In this document: positions 1 to 10,485 of the stretch, piece after piece | How the letters are laid out: the number at the start of each line of letters is the position of its first letter | How positions within the stretch are numbered: position 1 is the stretch's first letter | NCBI RefSeq assembly: GCF_022229005.1 | Contig: NZ_JAKKFD010000077.1 | Coordinates: forward strand, 1 to 64,000 | Source of the DNA: Micromonospora trifolii | GTDB taxonomy: Bacteria > Actinomycetota > Actinomycetes > Mycobacteriales > Micromonosporaceae | Length of the DNA: 64,000 nt | Direction: 5' to 3' | Notes under the pieces: model-generated | Database searches by the model: none | The model's input: the letters and a program-made list of their open reading frames with translations, nothing else | Told to the model about the DNA's origin: nothing | Program-made: the position numbers and the translations under genes

Positions 1-519
1 CACGACGTTGCCGCCGTCGGCGGTGGAGGCACCCTGCACCTCGACGGCCTTGTTGCTGTTGCGGTTGATCAGCCGCACGTAACCACCGTCGGAGTCGGCC
101 AACCGGAACTGCTGGTTCGTCCCGTTGAGATCGGCCCACTGCACTATCGCACCGCCGTCAGCGGTGGAGAAACCGCTGACGTCGAGCACCTTGCCCGAGT
201 GCCGCGACTTGACCCGGTAGTAACCACCCCCGGAATCCACGAACTGCCACTGCTGGTTGACGCCGTTGTTCCGCGTCCACTGGCTGATCCGCGCCCCGTC
301 ATTGGTGGCCGACGCGTACAGGTCCAACGCCTTACCACTGTTACGGTTCACCAGCACGTACCAGGCGTTGGTGTCGACAGTCGCCGCTGACGCGGCGGTC
401 GGCGCGACAGCCGCCAGAGCGCCGCCGACCACCACCGCGATCGCGGCGGCGACGAGTCGCGACAGCCGACCACGCCCCCGCGCTGGTCTCGTCCAGGGAA
501 CCCGACCGATGGCAACCAT
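1..519 (-). CDS. Secreted RICIN (CBM13) domain protein, 3' end outside window
   Basis: The visible 173 residues begin with a Sec-type signal peptide: an Arg-rich n-region, a hydrophobic core, then PTAASA before the mature start near residue 47. A beta-trefoil lectin follows, with RICIN repeats seen as GKALDLYA, NQQWQF, GKVLDVSG and NQQFRL. The family binds galactose, xylan or arabinan chains and is usually fused to a glycoside hydrolase, which would lie beyond the left edge. The ATG at 519 is preceded by GAGGAGG. Two LacI-type operators and a TTGACT box lie upstream and match the araB promoter, so the enzyme probably acts on arabinose-containing polymers (inference). The catalytic domain cannot be seen. 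Confidence 0.85.
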   Translation of the reverse strand, partial: MVAIGRVPWTRPARGRGRLSRLVAAAIAVVVGGALAAVAPTAASAATVDTNAWYVLVNRNSGKALDLYASATNDGARISQWTRNNGVNQQWQFVDSGGGYYRVKSRHSGKVLDVSGFSTADGGAIVQWADLNGTNQQFRLADSDGGYVRLINRNSNKAVEVQGASTADGGNVV

Positions 520-604
520 GATCCTCCTCTGACAATGCGTTCCGAACGGCCCGGGTCGTCATCCACGGCACTGGGCGGTGTGCCGAGCTGGCCCGATCGC
601 ACAA

Positions 605-618
605 TGTGATCGCTAACA
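605..618. promoter_or_regulatory. LacI-type operator upstream of the RICIN gene (proximal copy)
   Basis: TGTGATCGCTAACA is a near-palindrome matching the operators at 716, 9712, 10116 and 52099. It lies 86 bp upstream of the RICIN start codon, downstream of the TTGACT box, where a bound repressor would block elongation or form a loop with the copy 111 bp away. The stretch 520-862 otherwise holds only the second operator, the promoter and the ara operon terminator; I see no gene in it. Confidence 0.6.
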
Positions 619-715
619 TCACTCACCGTGGTCCAGGGCACTGATTTACCGAACACGGGGAGAGAGATGATCGCGGCCGGGCCAGCCACAGACATCGACC
701 GTCTTGGTTATAGAC

Positions 716-742
716 TGTGAGCGATAACACGGCCTTAGTCAA
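716..742 (-). promoter_or_regulatory. Promoter with LacI-type operator for the RICIN gene
   Basis: On the minus strand, TTGACT (742-737) is followed 7 bp later by the operator TGTTATCGCTCACA (729-716). The same order, GTCTTGACN then operator, occurs before araB (9739-9712) and the GH43 gene (52123-52099). The operator sits where the -35/-10 spacer would be, so repression by occlusion is likely. No clear -10 hexamer is visible at 17 bp. Confidence 0.55.
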
Positions 743-785
743 GACGTAACCCAATCAGCTCGTGACCGTGCTAACGGATACGCAA

Positions 786-837
786 ACGGGCGGCCCGCCC
801 CTGCCCGAGGGATGTCAGGCAGGGACGGGCCACCCGT
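786..837. terminator. Intrinsic terminator after araA
   Basis: Arms 786-805 and 818-837 pair over 20 bp with two mismatches around a 12-nt loop. The hairpin starts 25 nt past the araA stop and closes the ara operon. There is no U-tract, which is common in actinomycetes. Confidence 0.75.
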
Positions 838-862
838 CCGAGGTGCGGCAGAGCCGCGCGAA

Positions 863-2365
863 TCAGAAGCCGCGGGCCAGCCGGTAGTAGGCCTGGTTCC
901 AGCGCAGTTCGTCGGCGAAGCGGCGAGGCTCAGTGGCGGCGTCGATGACGACGAGCTCGGTGCGGCTCATCTCCGCGAGGTCGTGCAGCTCCTCCACGCC
1001 CACCGCCTGCGACAGCACCGTGTGGTGCGGGGCGCCCGCGGTGATCCACGCCTCGGCCGAGACCGGCAGGTCGGGACGCGGACGCCAGACGGCCCGGGCG
1101 ACCGGCAACCGGCGCAGCGGTTGCGGCGGGGCCACCACGTCGATCTCGTTGGCCACCAGCCGGAAACGCTCCCCCATGTCGGACAGCCCGAGCACCACCG
1201 CCGGGCCGGGCGCGGCGTCGAACACCAGCCGGACCGGGTCCTCCCGGCCACCGATGCTCAGCGGGTGGATCTCCACGTTGGGCACGTCGGAGGCGATGGT
1301 CGGGCAGACCTCCAGCATGTGGGCGCCGAGGACCAACTCGTTGCCCGGGGTGAGGTCGTAGGTGTAGTCCTCCATGAACGACGTGCCGCCGCTCACGCCC
1401 ACCGACATCGCCTTGAGGGTGCGGACCAGGACCGAGGTCTTCCAGTCGCCCTCGCCGCCGAAGCCGTAGCCGTCCGCCATCAGCCGCTGCACGGCGATGC
1501 CCGGCAGCTGACGCAGCCCCCCGAGGTCCTCGAAGTTCGTCGTGAAGGCCCGGAACCCGCCCGCGTCCAGGAAGGCACGCATGCCCAACTCCACGCGCGC
1601 GGCGTACCGCAGCGAGTCGTGCTGCTCACCGCCGGGCAGCAGCTCGCCGACGATGCGGTAGGTGTCCTCGTACTCCTTGACCAGGTCATCCACCTGCGCG
1701 TCGGTGACCTCGCCGACCACCTCGACCAGGTCGTTGACGCCGTAGGTGTTGACCGAGACCCCGAACCGCAGCTCGGCCTCGACCTTGTCGCCCTCGGTCA
1801 CCGCGACGTCGCGCATGTTGTCACCGAAGCGGGCCAGGCGCAGCGACCGCATCGCCGACCAGCCCAGCGCGGCGCGGGCCCACGCCCCGATCCGAGTCGT
1901 CACCCGCGGGTCGCTGACGTGCCCGGCCACCGTCTTACGGGCCACACCGAGACGCGTCTGGATGTACCCGAACTCACGGTCGCCGTGGGCGGCCTGGTTC
2001 AGGTTCATGAAGTCCATGTCGATGTCGTTCCACGGCAGCAGAACGTTGGCCTGGGTGTGCAGGTGCAGCAGCGGCGTCTGCAACGCGTCCAGACCGGAGA
2101 TCCACATCTTGGCCGGCGAGAACGTGTGCATCCAGGCGATGACCCCGACGGCACCCTGAGCGGCAGCGTCCCGGCAGACCTGCAGAATCTCACCGCTGTT
2201 GGTCAGGACGGGCTTCCAGACCACGCGGGCGGGAATCTGCGGCGAGTCGTCGAGCGCGGCCGCGATCTGGCGAGACTGCTCGGCCACCTGGCGGAGCGTC
2301 TCCTCGCCGTACATGCCTTGGCTGCCGGTGAGGAACCAGATCTCGGGTTCGGTGTGTGGTGCCAT
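863..2365 (-). CDS. araA: L-arabinose isomerase
   Basis: Converts L-arabinose to L-ribulose, the first cytoplasmic step of the bacterial arabinose pathway. The 500-residue product equals the usual AraA length. Recognisable motifs are the N-terminal WFLTGSQ..YG, GEGDWK and MEDYTYD (metal and catalytic Glu pair), GAHMLEVCP (metal His) and a C-terminal HH pair at GAPHHT. The ATG at 2365 is chosen because it begins [16 protein letters not shown], as in the family, and follows GGAAGG; an upstream extension would run into the permease gene. It is the last gene of the operon, 26 nt after the YjfF-like permease, and is followed by a strong hairpin. Control is expected from the operators near araB. 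Confidence 0.97.
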   Translation of the reverse strand: MAPHTEPEIWFLTGSQGMYGEETLRQVAEQSRQIAAALDDSPQIPARVVWKPVLTNSGEILQVCRDAAAQGAVGVIAWMHTFSPAKMWISGLDALQTPLLHLHTQANVLLPWNDIDMDFMNLNQAAHGDREFGYIQTRLGVARKTVAGHVSDPRVTTRIGAWARAALGWSAMRSLRLARFGDNMRDVAVTEGDKVEAELRFGVSVNTYGVNDLVEVVGEVTDAQVDDLVKEYEDTYRIVGELLPGGEQHDSLRYAARVELGMRAFLDAGGFRAFTTNFEDLGGLRQLPGIAVQRLMADGYGFGGEGDWKTSVLVRTLKAMSVGVSGGTSFMEDYTYDLTPGNELVLGAHMLEVCPTIASDVPNVEIHPLSIGGREDPVRLVFDAAPGPAVVLGLSDMGERFRLVANEIDVVAPPQPLRRLPVARAVWRPRPDLPVSAEAWITAGAPHHTVLSQAVGVEELHDLAEMSRTELVVIDAATEPRRFADELRWNQAYYRLARGF

Positions 2366-2391
2366 GGAGTTGCCTTCCGCGAGAGGGGCGG

Positions 2392-3381
2392 TCACTTGTA
2401 ACGGATTCCGATGAGGCGCTGAAGAAGGATGAACGCGAAGAGCAGACCGCCAATCACGATCTTGGTCCACCAGGAGCTGAGGCTCCCGTCGAAGGTGATG
2501 AGAGTCTGGATCACGCCGAGAACCAGCACGCCGAGCACCGTGCCGAAAACGTAACCCGCGCCACCGGTGAGCACCGTGCCACCGATGACGACGGCGGCGA
2601 TGACGTCCAGCTCCATCCCCACGGCGATCAGCGGCGCGCCGGAGAGGGTGTAGAACGACAGCAGGATCCCGCCGATGGCCGAGCACAGACCACTGATCGT
2701 GTAGACGGCGATCCGGGTCCGCCCCACCGGCAGGCCCATCAGCAGTGCCGACTGCGGGTTACCGCCGATGGCGTACACGTTGCGTCCCAGCCGGGTGTAG
2801 GCCAGCGTGTACGCGGCGATGCAGACCACCACGAAGGCGATCAGCACGCTGATCGACACGAAGTTGCCCTGCGGATTACCGATCCGTTCCTGCGACATCC
2901 TCGTCCAGAAACCGTCGGTGATCGGAATCGACGCACCCGAGATGAACGTGCACATACCCCGGGCGAAGAACATTCCGGCGAGCGTGACGATGAACGGCTG
3001 GATCTCGAAGAAGTGGATGGCGCAGCCCATCAGCAGGCCGAGCGTCGGACCGATGAGCAGGGCGATGACGAGCACCAGTGGCGCCGGCATCCCGTCCTGG
3101 AGCAGCGCGGCCGACACCATCGCCGTCATGGCGACAACGGACCCGACCGAGAGGTCGATGCCGCCGGTGAGGATCACGAAGGTCATGCCCACAGCGACGA
3201 CGAGCAGGAAGCCGTTGTCGATGAAGACGTTGAAGATGACCTGCACGTTGGAGAACGCCGTGTACTGCGAGACGCCGATGGCGTACATGACGAGCAGCAG
3301 GGCGAGCGTCGCCAGGACCGGTATCTGCTTTCGCGGCAGCCGGAACCGGGTACGACCGGCGGTCAGCGATCCAGTGGTCAT
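2392..3381 (-). CDS. Sugar ABC transporter permease, YjfF-like
   Basis: Second permease of a YtfQRT-YjfF-type importer (BPD_transp_2 family, 329 residues). About eight to nine hydrophobic segments are visible, with the family hallmark GGIDLSVGS near residue 75 and [15 protein letters not shown] near residue 265. It overlaps the stop of the YtfT-like gene by 4 nt, so translation is coupled. The E. coli homologues carry galactofuranose; placement between araB/araD and araA makes L-arabinose, probably including its furanose form, the likely cargo here (inference). Confidence 0.9.
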   Translation of the reverse strand: MTTGSLTAGRTRFRLPRKQIPVLATLALLLVMYAIGVSQYTAFSNVQVIFNVFIDNGFLLVVAVGMTFVILTGGIDLSVGSVVAMTAMVSAALLQDGMPAPLVLVIALLIGPTLGLLMGCAIHFFEIQPFIVTLAGMFFARGMCTFISGASIPITDGFWTRMSQERIGNPQGNFVSISVLIAFVVVCIAAYTLAYTRLGRNVYAIGGNPQSALLMGLPVGRTRIAVYTISGLCSAIGGILLSFYTLSGAPLIAVGMELDVIAAVVIGGTVLTGGAGYVFGTVLGVLVLGVIQTLITFDGSLSSWWTKIVIGGLLFAFILLQRLIGIRYK

Positions 3382-4444
3382 GCCGGCACCTGCTCCTTCG
3401 GCTTGTCGGCGATGGTGGCGGGCGGCGGGACGTTGCGCCTACGCCGGCGGAACCGAGCCCGGAAGGCCGGTGCCTGGATGAGGCAGACGGCGATGACGAC
3501 GACCGCTTTGAACAGCAGCGAGGTCTGCGGTGAGATGTCCATGGCGTACACAGTGGTGGTCAGGGTCTGGATGATCAGCGCGCCGATGATCGTGCCACCG
3601 AGGAAGAACCGGCCGCCCGCGAGCGACGTACCGCCGATGACGACCGCGAGGATCGCGTCCAGTTCCACCCAGAGGCCGACCGCGTTGCCGTCGGCGCTGG
3701 AGACGTTGGCCGTCATCATGAAACCCGCGATCGCGGCGCAACCGGCGCTGAGCACGTAGGTGAGGAAGACGACCCGGCCGGACCGGATGCCCGCGAGCCG
3801 GCTCGCCTCGGCGTTACCGCCCACCGACTCGACGATCATGCCGAGCGCGGTGCGACGGGTGAACGCGGCTACGAGCAGGGCCGCGGCGAGCGCGATGAAG
3901 ATGGCCAGTGGCAGGGTCAACAGGTGACCCAGCCCGATCGCGCGGAACGGCTCCGAGTTGATGGTGATGATCTGCCCCTGGGTGATCAGCTGGGCGAGGC
4001 CCCGGCCGGCCACCATCAGGATCAGGGTGGCGATGATCGGTTGAATGCCGATCACGGCCACCAGCACCCCGTTCCAGGCACCGAGCACCAGCGCGATCCC
4101 CATCGCCATCGCGAGGGCGGTCAGCACCACGCCGAGGCTGTTCTGGTCGGGCTGCTTGCTGATGTACATGCAGGCGATCGCGCCGCTGATCGCGCAGAGC
4201 GAACCGACCGACAGGTCGATGCCGCCGGTCGAGATGACCAGGGTCATGCCCAACGCGACGAGGATCAGCGGTGCGCTCAGCCGCAGGATGTCGATCGGCG
4301 TGCCGTACAGGTGCCCGTCCTTGAGCTCGATGGACAGGAACCCGGGCCGGTAGATCGTGTTCGCCGCGAGCATGACGAACAGCACGGCGGCGGGCCAGAA
4401 CAGCCGGTGACCGATCATCGTCCGGTAGCGGCTCGTGGTGTCGT

Positions 4445-4448
<4 letters not shown>
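3378..4448 (-). CDS. Sugar ABC transporter permease, YtfT-like
   Basis: First permease of the importer, 356 residues, with multiple hydrophobic spans and the motif [16 protein letters not shown] near residue 74 typical of ribose/galactofuranose-type permeases. A second conserved glycine block, GGTSLAGGRFFLGGT, lies near residue 270. The tail after about residue 325 is Arg- and Pro-rich and cytoplasmic. The start overlaps the ATPase stop by 4 nt and its stop overlaps the next permease start by 4 nt. Both permeases presumably form a heterodimer with the double ATPase; arabinose as substrate is inferred from the operon. Confidence 0.9.
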
Positions 4449-5986
<1,538 letters not shown>

Positions 5987-6038
5987 CCCATCAGACCTCT
6001 TCTGGGTTGTCGACACGGAAGGGCCGCTACGCTCCCGC

Positions 6039-6081
6039 CACGCCCGCCCGGTCGTCCCTGCGGGTCGCTCGGGCGGGCGTG
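6039..6081. terminator. Intra-operon hairpin after the binding-protein gene
   Basis: A perfect 12-bp inverted repeat (CACGCCCGCCCG at 6039-6050 and its complement at 6070-6081) encloses a 19-nt loop between the binding-protein and ATPase genes. Such hairpins commonly protect the 3' end of binding-protein mRNA or partly stop transcription, so that binding protein is made in excess over membrane parts. No U-tract is present. Confidence 0.6.
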
Positions 6082-6174
6082 GTTCGGGGGTCGTCGCGGG
6101 CCAAGCCCGGTCCGTTTCGGGTAGGGAAGCGACGCGGCGGGGCCGCCACGCGAACGCGGCGACCCCGTCGTCGA

Positions 6175-7182
6175 TCAGTACTTACGGTTGGGCAGAGCTT
6201 CCTTGGCCTGCTCGGTCGTGAAGGTGGTCTCCTCGGTCTCGATCCGAGGCGGCACCTCCTCGCCCGCGTGGACCTTCTTGGCCAGGTCCATCAGCTGCGG
6301 GCCGAGCAGCGGGCTGCACTCCGCGATGAAGTTGAACTTTCCGTCGGCGAGAGCCTGCATGCCGTCCTTGACCGCGTCGACGGTGATGATGGTGATGTCC
6401 TTGCCGGGCACCTTGCCGGCGGCGGTGATCGCCTCGATCGCACCCAGGCCCATGTCGTCGTTGTGCGCGAACAGCACGTCGATCTTCGGGTTGGCCTTGA
6501 GGAACTGCTCCATGACCTGCTTGCCGCCCGCGCGGGTGAAGTCACCCGGCTGGGAAGCGATGATCTTCAGGTTCGGGTTGGCGGCGATCGCCTCGCCGAA
6601 GCCCTTCTTCCGGTCGTTGGCCGGCGCCGCACCGGTGTTGCCCTGCAGCTCGACGATGTTCACAGTGCCCGTGGCGCTCTTCTTCTGCTCGACCAGCCAC
6701 TCACCGGCGAGCTTGCCCTCCTTGACGAAGTCCGAGCCGAGGAAGGTCTTGTACAGCGTCTTGTCGGCCGAGTCCACCGAGCGGTCGGTCAGGATGACCG
6801 GGATCTTGGCGTCCTTGGCCTCCTTGAGGACTGTGTCCCACCCGGATTCCACCACCGGCGAGAAGGCGATCACGTCGACCTTCTGCTGGATGTAGTTGCG
6901 GATCGCCTTGATCTGGTTTTCCTGCTTCTGCTGGGCGTCGTCGAACTTCAGCTCGACACCCGCCGCAGCCGCGGACTCCTTGATCGAGGTGGTGTTCGCG
7001 GTACGCCACCCGCTCTCCGCGCCGACCTGGGAGAAGCCCATCGTGATCTTGCCGTCGTCCTTGGTGCCGCCGCCGCCGCCCGTGTCGCTATTGCCGCAGG
7101 CCGCCACGCCGCCGACCAGCAGCACGCTGGCGAGGACCGCGGCAGCGCGCCACGGAGCGGACTGCGTTCGCATCTTTCCCAT
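6175..7182 (-). CDS. Sugar-binding lipoprotein of the arabinose ABC importer, YtfQ-like
   Basis: A 335-residue periplasmic-binding-protein-like lipoprotein that would capture sugar outside the membrane. The signal peptide ends in a lipobox, GGVAAC, followed by a Gly-rich linker. The mature part carries GFSQVGAESGWR, QQKQENQIKAIRNYI and FSPVVESGWDTVLKEAKDA, which are strongly YtfQ-like. The ATG at 7182 (MGKMRTQ) is chosen because AAGGAG sits 5 nt upstream and a signal peptide follows directly. It lies 130 nt after araD in the same direction. The E. coli homologue binds galactofuranose; arabinofuranose or L-arabinose is inferred here from the neighbours. Confidence 0.93.
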   Translation of the reverse strand: MGKMRTQSAPWRAAAVLASVLLVGGVAACGNSDTGGGGGTKDDGKITMGFSQVGAESGWRTANTTSIKESAAAAGVELKFDDAQQKQENQIKAIRNYIQQKVDVIAFSPVVESGWDTVLKEAKDAKIPVILTDRSVDSADKTLYKTFLGSDFVKEGKLAGEWLVEQKKSATGTVNIVELQGNTGAAPANDRKKGFGEAIAANPNLKIIASQPGDFTRAGGKQVMEQFLKANPKIDVLFAHNDDMGLGAIEAITAAGKVPGKDITIITVDAVKDGMQALADGKFNFIAECSPLLGPQLMDLAKKVHAGEEVPPRIETEETTFTTEQAKEALPNRKY

Positions 7183-7312
7183 CGAATCTCCTTGGCTGGA
7201 TGTGGTGGGTAACCGCGCCAACCGCCGAGGTGCGAAAGAGCGGCGTACGCGGGTGGTGCGTGCTGGTGCGTCGTGGTGCAGACCGACGGGTCTCGGATGA
7301 TCGGTGCAGGGG

Positions 7313-8005
7313 TCAGGAACCCGCCGGTGCGACTGGTTGTTGACCGTAGACGTTCTGGTAACGGTCATAAAGAGCATCAATGTCTGCCTGGGCCATCGGG
7401 ACCGGCTGCCCAAGGGTGTGGGCCAGGTGCGCGGTACGGGCCACGTCCTCGCACATGACCGCCGCCTTGACCGCCGCGCGGGCGTCGCGGCCGATGGTGA
7501 ACACGCCGTGGTTGCGCATCAGCACCGCGGGCGAGCGGTGCCCGGCGAGCGTGGCGACGATGCCCTTGCCGATGTCGTCACCGCCGATCAGCGCGAACGG
7601 GCCGATGGGGATCTCCCCACCGAACTCGTCGGCCTGCGCGGTGAGGTGGCAGGGGATCGACTCCCCACACGCGGCCCAGGCGGTCGCGTACGAGCTGTGC
7701 GTGTGCACGACCCCGCCGACCTCGGGCATGGCCCGGTAGACGTAGGCGTGGGCCGCGGTGTCGCTGGACGGGGCGAAGTCGCCCTCGACGAGAACGCCGT
7801 CGAGGTCGCACACCACCATCGTGGCCGCGGTGAGATCGTCGTAGCTCACCCCGCTCGGCTTGATCACCATCAGATCCTGGCCGGGGACCCGCGCGGAGAC
7901 GTTGCCCGACGTCCAGGCGACCAGGTTGTACCGGGTCAGCTCGGCGTGCAGGCGGGCGACGGTCTCGCGCAGCTCGCCGATCTGTCGGGTCACCTCGGCG
8001 TTCAC
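7313..8005 (-). CDS. araD: L-ribulose-5-phosphate 4-epimerase
   Basis: Converts L-ribulose 5-phosphate to D-xylulose 5-phosphate, linking arabinose to the pentose phosphate pathway. The 230-residue class II aldolase fold has the expected zinc site: the VVHTHSSYA His pair and a third His in MRNHGVF. SGNVSAR (phosphate binding) and KPSG motifs are also present. The ATG overlaps the araB stop by 4 nt, so araB and araD are translationally coupled. The length matches E. coli AraD (231 residues). Confidence 0.96.
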   Translation of the reverse strand: MNAEVTRQIGELRETVARLHAELTRYNLVAWTSGNVSARVPGQDLMVIKPSGVSYDDLTAATMVVCDLDGVLVEGDFAPSSDTAAHAYVYRAMPEVGGVVHTHSSYATAWAACGESIPCHLTAQADEFGGEIPIGPFALIGGDDIGKGIVATLAGHRSPAVLMRNHGVFTIGRDARAAVKAAVMCEDVARTAHLAHTLGQPVPMAQADIDALYDRYQNVYGQQPVAPAGS

Positions 8006-9684
8006 GCCACCACCTCCAGCGGGGCCTCGTGGGTGGTCGCGGCGGTCTCGACCGCCGCGTTGCGGATCGCCCGCAGGCGGAGCATGACGTCGTTGCCGCC
8101 ACGACCGAAGTGGTCGTGCAGCGTCCGGTACTCGGCGTAGAGGGCGTCGTAGGCGCGGGCCCGCTCGGGGTCCGGACGGTAGACGGCCTCGTGCACCCGG
8201 CCCATCGCCTGCGACGCCTCGTGGATCGAGGGGAACTCACCGGCGGCGACGGCGGCGTGGATCGCCGAGCCCAGCGCCGGCCCCTGCGCCGAGGCGATGA
8301 TGTTCAGCGGTCGCCTGGTCACGTCGGCGTAGATCTGCATCAGGAGCGCGTTGTTGGTGAGACCACCGGCGATCACCAGGTCGTTCACCGGGACTCCGGC
8401 GTCGACGAACGCCTCGATGATCATCCGGGTGCCGTACGCGGTGGACTCCAGCAGGGCCCGGTAGATGTCCGCCGGCCGGGTGGCCAGCGTCATGCCGACG
8501 ATCATCCCGCTGAGGTCGTGGTTGACCAGCAGGGAACGGTTGCCGTTCCACCAGTCCAGCGCGATCAGGCCGTGCGCGCCGACGGGCTGACTCGCGGCCA
8601 GCTCGGTGAGGCGTTCGTGCGAGTCGACGCCGGCCGGGGCCGCGTGGTCGACGAACCAGCCGAAGATGTCGCCGACGCCGCTCTGCCCAGCCTCGTAACC
8701 CCACGCGCCGGGGCTGATGCCGCCGTCCACCACACCGCACATGCCGGCCACCTCGGCGACCTCCGCGCCGTTGACGACGTGGCAGGTCGAGGTGCCCATG
8801 ATGGCGACCAGCCGACCGGGCTGCACCGCCTGCGCGGACGCCGCGGTGACGTGCGCGTCGACGTTGCCGACGGCCACCGCGATCCCCTCCGGCAGGCCGG
8901 TCCAGGCGGCGGCCTGGGCGGTGAGCGAGCCGGCCCGGGCGCCGAGGGGCAGCAACGGGCCGTCCAGCTTGGCCACGAAGTCGCCGAAGTCGGGGTTGAG
9001 CGCGGTCAGGAAGCCCTCGGAGGGGTAGTGACCGTCCTGAAGGATGCCCTTGTAGCCGGCCGTGCAGACGTTGCGGGTCTCGGTGCCGCAGAGCTGCCAG
9101 ACGATCCAGTCGGCCGCCTCGATGAAGCGCTCGGCCCGGTCGTAGACCTCCGGATCCTCCTCCAGGATCTGCAGGCCCTTGGCGTACTGCCACTCGGCGG
9201 AGATCTTGCCGCCGTACCGGCCGATCCACGGCTCGGCCCGCTCGTGGGCCAGCGCGTTGATCCGGTCGGCGTGCGGCTGCGCGGCGTGGTGCTTCCACAG
9301 CTTGACCCAGGCGTGCGGTCGGTCGCGCAGCTCGGGGGTCTCGCACAGCGGGGTGCCGTCGGCGAGCGTCGGCAGCACGGTGCAGGCGGTGAAGTCGATG
9401 CCGATGCCGACCACCGCCGCCGGGTCCACCCCCGCGGCGGACACCGCCGCCGGGACGGCGTACCGCAGCACGTCGCGGTAGTCCTGTGGGTTCTGCAGGG
9501 CCCAGTCCGGGGGCAGGGTTCGACCTCCCGGAAGCGCCGTGCTGATCACGCCATCGCCGTACTCGTGCACCGCGGTCCCCAACTCGGCACCATCGCCGAC
9601 ACGGACCACCAGAGCTCGCCCGGACAGGGTGCCGTAGTCGACACCGACGACGTAGCGGTCGTCAGCTCCGTCCACACGGTTCAT
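8002..9684 (-). CDS. araB: Ribulokinase
   Basis: FGGY-family kinase that phosphorylates L-ribulose, the second step of the pathway. The 560-residue product has the N-terminal phosphate loop GVDYGTLSGRALVV, the GIDFTAC segment, MGTSTCHV and the C-terminal nucleotide motif AGGLTNNALLMQ. The ATG at 9684 is chosen over an in-frame GTG at 9696 because GGAGG lies 5 nt upstream of it. It is the first gene of the arabinose operon. The promoter region carries LacI-type operators at 9712, 9982 and 10116, so expression is probably induced by arabinose or an oligomer of it. Confidence 0.96.
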   Translation of the reverse strand: MNRVDGADDRYVVGVDYGTLSGRALVVRVGDGAELGTAVHEYGDGVISTALPGGRTLPPDWALQNPQDYRDVLRYAVPAAVSAAGVDPAAVVGIGIDFTACTVLPTLADGTPLCETPELRDRPHAWVKLWKHHAAQPHADRINALAHERAEPWIGRYGGKISAEWQYAKGLQILEEDPEVYDRAERFIEAADWIVWQLCGTETRNVCTAGYKGILQDGHYPSEGFLTALNPDFGDFVAKLDGPLLPLGARAGSLTAQAAAWTGLPEGIAVAVGNVDAHVTAASAQAVQPGRLVAIMGTSTCHVVNGAEVAEVAGMCGVVDGGISPGAWGYEAGQSGVGDIFGWFVDHAAPAGVDSHERLTELAASQPVGAHGLIALDWWNGNRSLLVNHDLSGMIVGMTLATRPADIYRALLESTAYGTRMIIEAFVDAGVPVNDLVIAGGLTNNALLMQIYADVTRRPLNIIASAQGPALGSAIHAAVAAGEFPSIHEASQAMGRVHEAVYRPDPERARAYDALYAEYRTLHDHFGRGGNDVMLRLRAIRNAAVETAATTHEAPLEVVA

Positions 9685-9711
9685 GTTCACCTCCACCGTT
9701 AACGGGGATAG

Positions 9712-9739
9712 TGTTAACGCTCACATCCAGGCTCGTCAA
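9712..9739 (-). promoter_or_regulatory. araB promoter with LacI-type operator
   Basis: On the minus strand, TTGACG (9739-9734) is followed by TAACAC at 17 bp (9716-9711). The operator TGTGAGCGTTAACA (9725-9712) fills the spacer and covers the putative -10. It is the same GTCTTGACN-plus-operator design as at 742-716 and 52123-52099. The site lies 28 bp upstream of the araB ATG. Confidence 0.65.
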
Positions 9740-9981
9740 GACATCTAGCCGCAACAGCTCCGTAACGGAACGCGGAAGGCGGACCGACTCGGGAGGGTAG
9801 ATAGCGGACCGGGGCAAACAGTCTTATTCCGGCGTCAACTGCGGCAGCCATCCGACGAATGGGGCCGGCGTCCGGAACGAGAACCGCCCGGAGAGCCGTC
9901 GACAGGCGGCGCGGCGGGTCCAGTGCGTCGCACATTGCGGCATCACCGTCCGATACCGACCACTTCTCCCCTCGGCGATGA

Positions 9982-9995
9982 TGGCAGCGATAACA
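9982..9995. promoter_or_regulatory. Degenerate LacI-type operator upstream of araB
   Basis: TGGCAGCGATAACA keeps the right half-site of the arabinose operator exactly and differs in the left half. It is 270 bp from the araB promoter operator and 134 bp from the perfect copy at 10116, distances compatible with auxiliary operators and DNA looping. Alone it would be weak evidence. Confidence 0.35.
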
Positions 9996-10115
9996 TTCCC
10001 GGGGCGTCGCGGTCGCGTGCTCGACTCCGCCCGACAGCCATCGACGACCATGCGGGCTCATGGGTGAGCGCTCCGGAGGGCGACCCGCCCGGCACGAAGC
10101 CGAACGGCCGCCCGG

Positions 10116-10129
10116 TGTTATCGATAACA
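10116..10129. promoter_or_regulatory. Perfect palindromic LacI-type operator upstream of araB
   Basis: TGTTATCGATAACA is a perfect 14-bp palindrome and the best match to the operator family in this window. It lies in the 789-bp gene-free stretch 9697-10485, about 400 bp upstream of the araB operator. No convincing gene is present in that stretch: the reading frames there lack family features and start signals. It may serve a distal looping role, or the promoter of a lost or unrecognised gene. Confidence 0.55.
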
Positions 10130-10310
10130 TTCAACGTCTTGGTGTGCCCGCGTCGTCCGGGCGGCCCGTGCGCCCGACGGCGCGTCGGGCGGCCCCGAAA
10201 GCAAGACCCACTCGTGATCCTTGAAGTCGCGGGGTAGGCGGCGGCGTAATCGGCCGACTTCACCAAAGCCGAGTCGATCACGCGCCCGCGCCGGCAATCC
10301 GCCGCCCTTT

Positions 10311-10392
10311 CACGCACTCGCGCCACCGAGCCGCCGCACGACCACGCACTCGCGCCACCGAGCCGCCGCACGACCACGCGCTCGCGCCGCCG
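10311..10392. repeat. 32-bp tandem repeat, about 2.5 copies
   Basis: Two identical 32-bp units occupy 10311-10342 and 10343-10374, and a partial third unit with changes starts at 10375. The unit is GC-rich (CACGCACTCGCG at its start). It lies between the araB upstream region and the terminator of the ABC-2 operon, outside genes. It is probably a replication-slippage minisatellite, likely variable between strains. Confidence 0.8.
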
Positions 10393-10407
10393 GTCCCACG
10401 ACGTCAC

Positions 10408-10447
10408 GAGCCGGCGGCCCGACCCCTGTGGGCCGAGCCGCCGGCTC
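10408..10447. terminator. Terminator after the ABC-2 exporter operon
   Basis: Perfect 11-bp arms GAGCCGGCGGC (10408-10418) and its complement (10437-10447) flank an 18-nt loop, about 40 nt past the permease stop. A TTT follows on the plus strand only. Confidence 0.65.
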
Positions 10448-10485
10448 TTTGCCTTGCGATGGCGAGACCGAGCGCGCCGGTCGGA

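Noticed and set aside
812-2401. Long plus-strand frame opposite araA
   Set aside because: It mirrors araA codon structure at high GC, shows no family features and overlaps a certain gene completely.
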